Shown piece by piece: positions 61,501 to 64,000 of a DNA stretch of 64,000 bases. The DNA lies in NCBI RefSeq assembly GCF_002278135.3, contig NZ_CP029425.2, positions 5,370,001 to 5,434,000 on the forward strand, read 5' to 3'. The notes under the pieces are model-generated. The model was not told where the DNA came from and did no database searches. It saw only the letters and a program-made list of their open reading frames with translations. Source of the stretch: Bradyrhizobium ottawaense (lineage in GTDB: Bacteria; Pseudomonadota; Alphaproteobacteria; Rhizobiales; Xanthobacteraceae). A program made the translations under genes and the position numbers. Positions within the stretch are counted from its first letter, which is position 1; the number at the start of each line of letters is the position of its first letter.

Positions 61501-61600
61501 GCAGCGCGGCATCCTCGACGCGCTCGATTGAACGCCCGACCCACGGCTTGTCACCGCTCTGATCAACCGAATTTGCGGACTTAACCGCAGCCTGCACCAT
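58595..61600 (-). CDS. hmfA: Furoyl-CoA dehydrogenase molybdenum subunit fused to a CoxG-like domain
   Basis: 1001 residues. Residues about 20-800 are a xanthine-dehydrogenase-family molybdopterin subunit: EPVAVIVATDRARAEDAAEL, GLNRGFGGPQVYF, VPQGQGHRTVLSQVVADVFG and the catalytic Glu in KGVGEGN. It hydroxylates the furan ring of furoyl-CoA at C5. Residues about 830-970 form an SRPBCC/CoxG-type domain (GQASVRATPEQVWAMLLDPA; ADVTLGIGPVTGRYRADVEL), which in CO dehydrogenase systems is a separate gene involved in membrane anchoring or maturation. The last part is hydrophobic and Gly-rich. GGGAGG lies 11 bases before the ATG. Confidence 0.9.
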   Translation of the reverse strand: MVQAAVKSANSVDQSGDKPWVGRSIERVEDAALLSGRGRFIDDLGVQPGTLHATILRSPHAHADIISIDAEAARRLPGVAAVLTGEQIKAVTTSLVVGVKAPVECWPIAVERVRYVGEPVAVIVATDRARAEDAAELINVEYRPRAATVDPLGAMAPGAPVLHDGFPGNLASDRAFRYGDPEKAFADAPHRFSIDIRYPRNSCTPIETYGVVASHDAGEDAFEVLANFQGPFSIHTVIARALKVPGNRLRLRTPPDSGGSFGVKQGVFPYIVLIAAAARVTGRPVKWIEDRLEHLTASVSATNRATTLAAAVAADGKILALDWDQVEDCGAHLRAPEPATLYRMHGNMTGAYDINHVRIRNRVVVTNKTPTGLNRGFGGPQVYFALERLVQRIAIGLGLDPLDVIKRNLIEAGAFPYRTATGALLDSGNYQDAIARAVEQGRLAELKARRDAARAEGRLYGIGFTAVVEPSVSNMGYITTVLTAAERRKAGPKNGAEATATVGLDPVGSVTVHVASVPQGQGHRTVLSQVVADVFGLEPKDIRVNTEIDTAKDAWSIASGNYASRFAAAVAGTAKLAAERVAGRLARIAASQLNVEAADIVFAKGFVASRHNPENRIAFSRVAALSHWSPGSLPDDVGQTIRETVFWTPPELTPPGEDDRINSSLCHGFIFDFCGVEIDRITLQTRIDRYVTMHDCGTILHPGMVNGQIRGGFAQALGAALYEEYAYAEDGSFLTGTLADYLLPTTTEVPEPEIFHVETPSPFTPLGAKGVGEGNCMSTPVCLANAVADALGVADITLPLVPARLAELVRGAEPPPPAGGVAAVPAREADRRLRGEGQASVRATPEQVWAMLLDPATLQSIIPGCQRVDKITETHFRADVTLGIGPVTGRYRADVELFDLDPPRAVTLRGGATGALGFGSAEGRIMLAPDGSGGTKLTYSYDAAIGGKIASIGGRLLDGATRVIIGQFFAALARKAGGGASGGFSLFALLAKFAGRFGGRR

Positions 61601-61743
61601 GTCCCGGCATACCTCCCGACGCGTTCTCTGACGCGACGGCGACGTTTGTCAGGACAGGAGGCGCGAGGGCCATACCGCCCGCTCTCACGACTTACCAAAT
61701 CGTCTCATTCGAGAGCGTGCAGCGCAATATCAGCCCGCAAGGA

Positions 61744-62583
61744 TCAACCCGCGAGGCGGGAGACGTTGCGAAACTCGCGCGGGCTGACGCCGGCATGATC
61801 GCGGAAGAAGCGCGTGAAATGTGCCGGCTCCGGAAAACCAAAGCGCTCGCTGAGCTCGCCGAGCGCTGTGTCCTCGCGCATCACCGCGTCGAGCGCGCGC
61901 TCCATGCGGACGACGTTGAGGTAAAGCTTCGGCGAAACGCCGAGCGAGGTCTCGAACAGGCGGAAGAACTGCGCGCGCGACAGGCCCGCGCCCTTCACGA
62001 ACTGGTCGACGTTGGCATAGGAATCGTTCACGCGCATCGCGTCCATCGCGCGGCGGATCCGCCAGTCGCAGCTCACCGCGCCCATGCCGCGGATCGAGGT
62101 CGGAAAGCTGCGCCAGGGCGTGAAACGCTCGATCACCGCAATCATGAGGTCAGAAAGGGTCTGCTCGTGGGTTCGCACCGCGTCGGGATTCGCCATCATT
62201 TCGGCCGCAAGATGCAGCGTGAGCTGGCGAATGCGCGGCGAGACTTCGCCCGAGGGACGCTCGAAAAAGCCCGGCGCGCCGCTCGCGGCCCATCCGCGCC
62301 GGAACTCCTTCAGCCACTCCGGCTCGATATAGAGCGCCATGATGAGCGTGCGCGGGCGATTGACGTCATGCACATAGGCATGCGGCTTCCAGCCGTCGAC
62401 CAGAACGGCGGCCGTGTCCGTGAGCGGCGTGACCTGGTCGCCGACCAGGAACTGGGTGTCGGAGCCCTCGACCTTGAGCAGGACGTGGCAGTGATGATGG
62501 GCGTGGCGGACCAGCGAACGATCCATGTCGAGCAGAGCGACCCTGCCGAAAGCGCCATGAGCGATGCGCAGGGCCGTCGACAT
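61744..62583 (-). CDS. AraC family transcriptional regulator
   Basis: 279 residues, ATG at 62583 (MSTALRIAHGAFGRVALLDM) with GGGAGGAAG upstream. An N-terminal cupin-type sensing domain (RHAHHHCHVLLKVEG) is followed by the double helix-turn-helix: VDQFVKGAGLSRAQFFRLFE and FPEPAHFTRFFRDHAGVSPR. It is encoded between the UbiD gene and hmfA, all on one strand, and most likely activates the furoate operon in response to furoate or its CoA ester. Furoate loci in other bacteria also carry an AraC-type regulator. Confidence 0.9.
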   Translation of the reverse strand: MSTALRIAHGAFGRVALLDMDRSLVRHAHHHCHVLLKVEGSDTQFLVGDQVTPLTDTAAVLVDGWKPHAYVHDVNRPRTLIMALYIEPEWLKEFRRGWAASGAPGFFERPSGEVSPRIRQLTLHLAAEMMANPDAVRTHEQTLSDLMIAVIERFTPWRSFPTSIRGMGAVSCDWRIRRAMDAMRVNDSYANVDQFVKGAGLSRAQFFRLFETSLGVSPKLYLNVVRMERALDAVMREDTALGELSERFGFPEPAHFTRFFRDHAGVSPREFRNVSRLAG

Positions 62584-62706
62584 AAGTTTCTTCCTCCCGG
62601 CGTTGCGCCGCAAAATGGTTGCCTTGCTGGTGCGGCACTATAGGCCGCCCTTGCTACATATTCCAACGGCGCAAACGGACGCAAGCCGCTTCCGGCGGTA
62701 ACCCGC

Positions 62707-64000
62707 TCACATCCGCGCCTCCGCAAGAAGGCGCGCGACCGCAGCGCCCGGATCGGCCTGCAAGGCTGCCGTCAGGTCGACGTCCTCCTCGCCCTTGACG
62801 CGGATGCGCTTGAAGGCGAGCTCGGACGCGCTGACCGGCGCTGTCGCATCGAGGCCCATCTTGGCGCCGATACCGTCATCCGTGGTCGGATCGAGTTTCG
62901 AGCCGAGCGCGCCGGCGACGACCATGAGATCGCGGTCGGCCTGGAAGCGCGTCGCCACCGCCCATTCGATCTCCTCGGAGGAAGAGATATCGACGTCCTT
63001 GTCGACCACAACCACCTGCTTGATGTCGTAATGCGCGCCGAAAGCGCACATCATGACGTTCTTCGGCTCGCCCTCATTGGTCTTGTCCATCTTGATCGCG
63101 AGATGATAGCGGCAGGTGCCGCCGCGCGTGAGGCGAACATCCAGCACGGTCGGGAAGCTGCGGCGCAGATGCTGGAGCAGCGTCGCTTCGCGCGGCACGC
63201 CGCCGAGTATCAGGTGCTCGAAACCGCCGCCGACGATGGTGTGGAAGATCGGCTTGGCGCGATGCGTGATGGCATCGACTTCGATCACCTCGCGATTGGC
63301 GCGCGGGCCGTAATATTGCGGGAATTCACCGAACGGGCCCTCCGGCTCGCGCACGCCTTGCAGGATCCGTCCTTCAATCACGATCTCCGCATGGGCGGGA
63401 ACGCGAACCGAAATGGTGCGACATTTGACGACGTCCACGGGCGAGCCGAGCAGCGCGCCCGCAATCGCCATCTCGTCCTCGTCCAGCGCGGCAATCGCCT
63501 GCGAAGCCAGCAGCAGCGCCGGATGCGCGCCGATGACGATGGCGATCTCCAGTGCCTGGCCCAGTTCTTCCGCGATGCGATAGTAAGAGAACGTGTGCCG
63601 CGGCAGCAGCAGAACGCCGATACGATTCTTGCTGCTGACCTGACAACGGTGAATCGAAACGTTCTGAACGCCGGTCTTCGGATTGCGCGCGATCAACAGG
63701 CCGGCCGTGATATAGGGACCGCTATCGCGTTCATTGTGCTTCGGCACCGGAAGTTGTCGGAGCAGGTCGACGTCGTCGTGAACGACCTCCTGCACTGGAC
63801 CGTCCGGAACCTCGCGGGTCGGCAGTGGATTGCTTGCGGCGGCAAGGAATCGCGGCAGCAACTGGTCCTCGGTGACGCCGATGGAATCGGCGACCCAGTC
63901 ACGACCGGCAAACAGGTTGGCGATGACGGGAATCTCGTGCCCATCGGGACGCGGGAACAGCACCGCGCTGTCGCGCTCCAGCCGCTTCGCGATGGCGGCG
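62707..64000 (-). CDS. hmfF: UbiD family decarboxylase, likely furandicarboxylate decarboxylase (5' end outside window)
   Basis: The frame is open to the right edge of the window, so the start lies beyond 64000; the GTG at 63963 is internal. UbiD-type motifs include SIHRCQVSSKNRIGVLLLPR, the catalytic EGPFGEFPQYYG with the paired Glu residues, and HTIVGGGFEHLILGGVPREA. UbiD enzymes use prenylated FMN made by a UbiX partner, which is not in the window. Next to the hmfABCDE genes the natural assignment is HmfF, which decarboxylates 2,5-furandicarboxylic acid to 2-furoate. Other aromatic-acid decarboxylations are possible. Confidence 0.85.
   Translation of the reverse strand, partial: AAIAKRLERDSAVLFPRPDGHEIPVIANLFAGRDWVADSIGVTEDQLLPRFLAAASNPLPTREVPDGPVQEVVHDDVDLLRQLPVPKHNERDSGPYITAGLLIARNPKTGVQNVSIHRCQVSSKNRIGVLLLPRHTFSYYRIAEELGQALEIAIVIGAHPALLLASQAIAALDEDEMAIAGALLGSPVDVVKCRTISVRVPAHAEIVIEGRILQGVREPEGPFGEFPQYYGPRANREVIEVDAITHRAKPIFHTIVGGGFEHLILGGVPREATLLQHLRRSFPTVLDVRLTRGGTCRYHLAIKMDKTNEGEPKNVMMCAFGAHYDIKQVVVVDKDVDISSSEEIEWAVATRFQADRDLMVVAGALGSKLDPTTDDGIGAKMGLDATAPVSASELAFKRIRVKGEEDVDLTAALQADPGAAVARLLAEARM

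Overview
The window looks like a chromosomal stretch of a Bradyrhizobium-type alphaproteobacterium. Supporting this are the high GC content, many GTG starts, long runs of ATGA/GTGA gene overlaps, HvrA-like H-NS proteins, a membrane formate dehydrogenase with a DUF3305/DUF3306 gene set, a furoate (hmf) operon, and a two-hairpin ATTCCGGG intergenic repeat. The species assignment is inference from gene content. I saw no rRNA, tRNA, CRISPR array or intact insertion sequence.

Layout. (1) 1-7.1 kb is a looser, island-like region. It holds the end of an exopolysaccharide sugar transferase, two divergent H-NS paralogues around a 33-bp pure A/T run, and a leftward three-gene unit (73-residue protein, PqqD-HprK-like kinase fusion, nucleotidyltransferase). 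Gene-poor DNA with two small proteins follows. (2) 7.1-20.5 kb is a respiratory formate dehydrogenase locus: fdoGHI, a Tat-target peptide, a TorD chaperone fused to a YdaS/Cro-type DNA-binding domain, five 4-nt-overlapped accessory genes (lipoate/biotin-ligase-like, DUF6505, DUF6352, DUF3305, DUF3306), a divergent polyferredoxin and a WD40-cytochrome c. (3) 20.6-23.5 kb has small proteins, an iron alcohol dehydrogenase and a TetR regulator.

(4) 23.6-34.4 kb is a CoA-thioester catabolic region: nitronate-monooxygenase-like protein, thiolase, two acyl-CoA dehydrogenases, SDR, DsbA-like isomerase, HxlR regulator, feruloyl-CoA-synthetase-like ligase and an orphan LivK-type binding protein. Two promoters share the same operator inside the -35/-10 spacer, which suggests one regulon. 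(5) 34.4-43.1 kb couples an AprA-like flavoprotein, a two-cluster ferredoxin, a HEAT-repeat protein, a ferredoxin-NADP reductase, a DUF971 protein and a Crp/Fnr regulator to a sulfonate/nitrate-type ABC importer. The binding protein of that importer carries a C-terminal NosL-like domain. A CAACTA-type box recurs upstream of each operon, so this looks like an uncharacterised uptake-plus-redox system and is my best candidate for something new.

(6) 43.1-53.4 kb is a LacI-controlled sugar or sugar-acid operon: ABC importer, zinc alcohol dehydrogenase, PfkB kinase, LacD/YihT-like aldolase, mandelate-racemase-family enzyme and a divergent SDR. (7) 53.5-64 kb matches the furoic acid / furandicarboxylic acid (hmf) pathway: UbiD decarboxylase, AraC regulator, three-subunit furoyl-CoA dehydrogenase whose large subunit is fused to a CoxG domain, furoyl-CoA synthetase, crotonase-family hydrolase and an MFS transporter. 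The UbiD gene runs off the right edge and the sugar transferase runs off the left edge.
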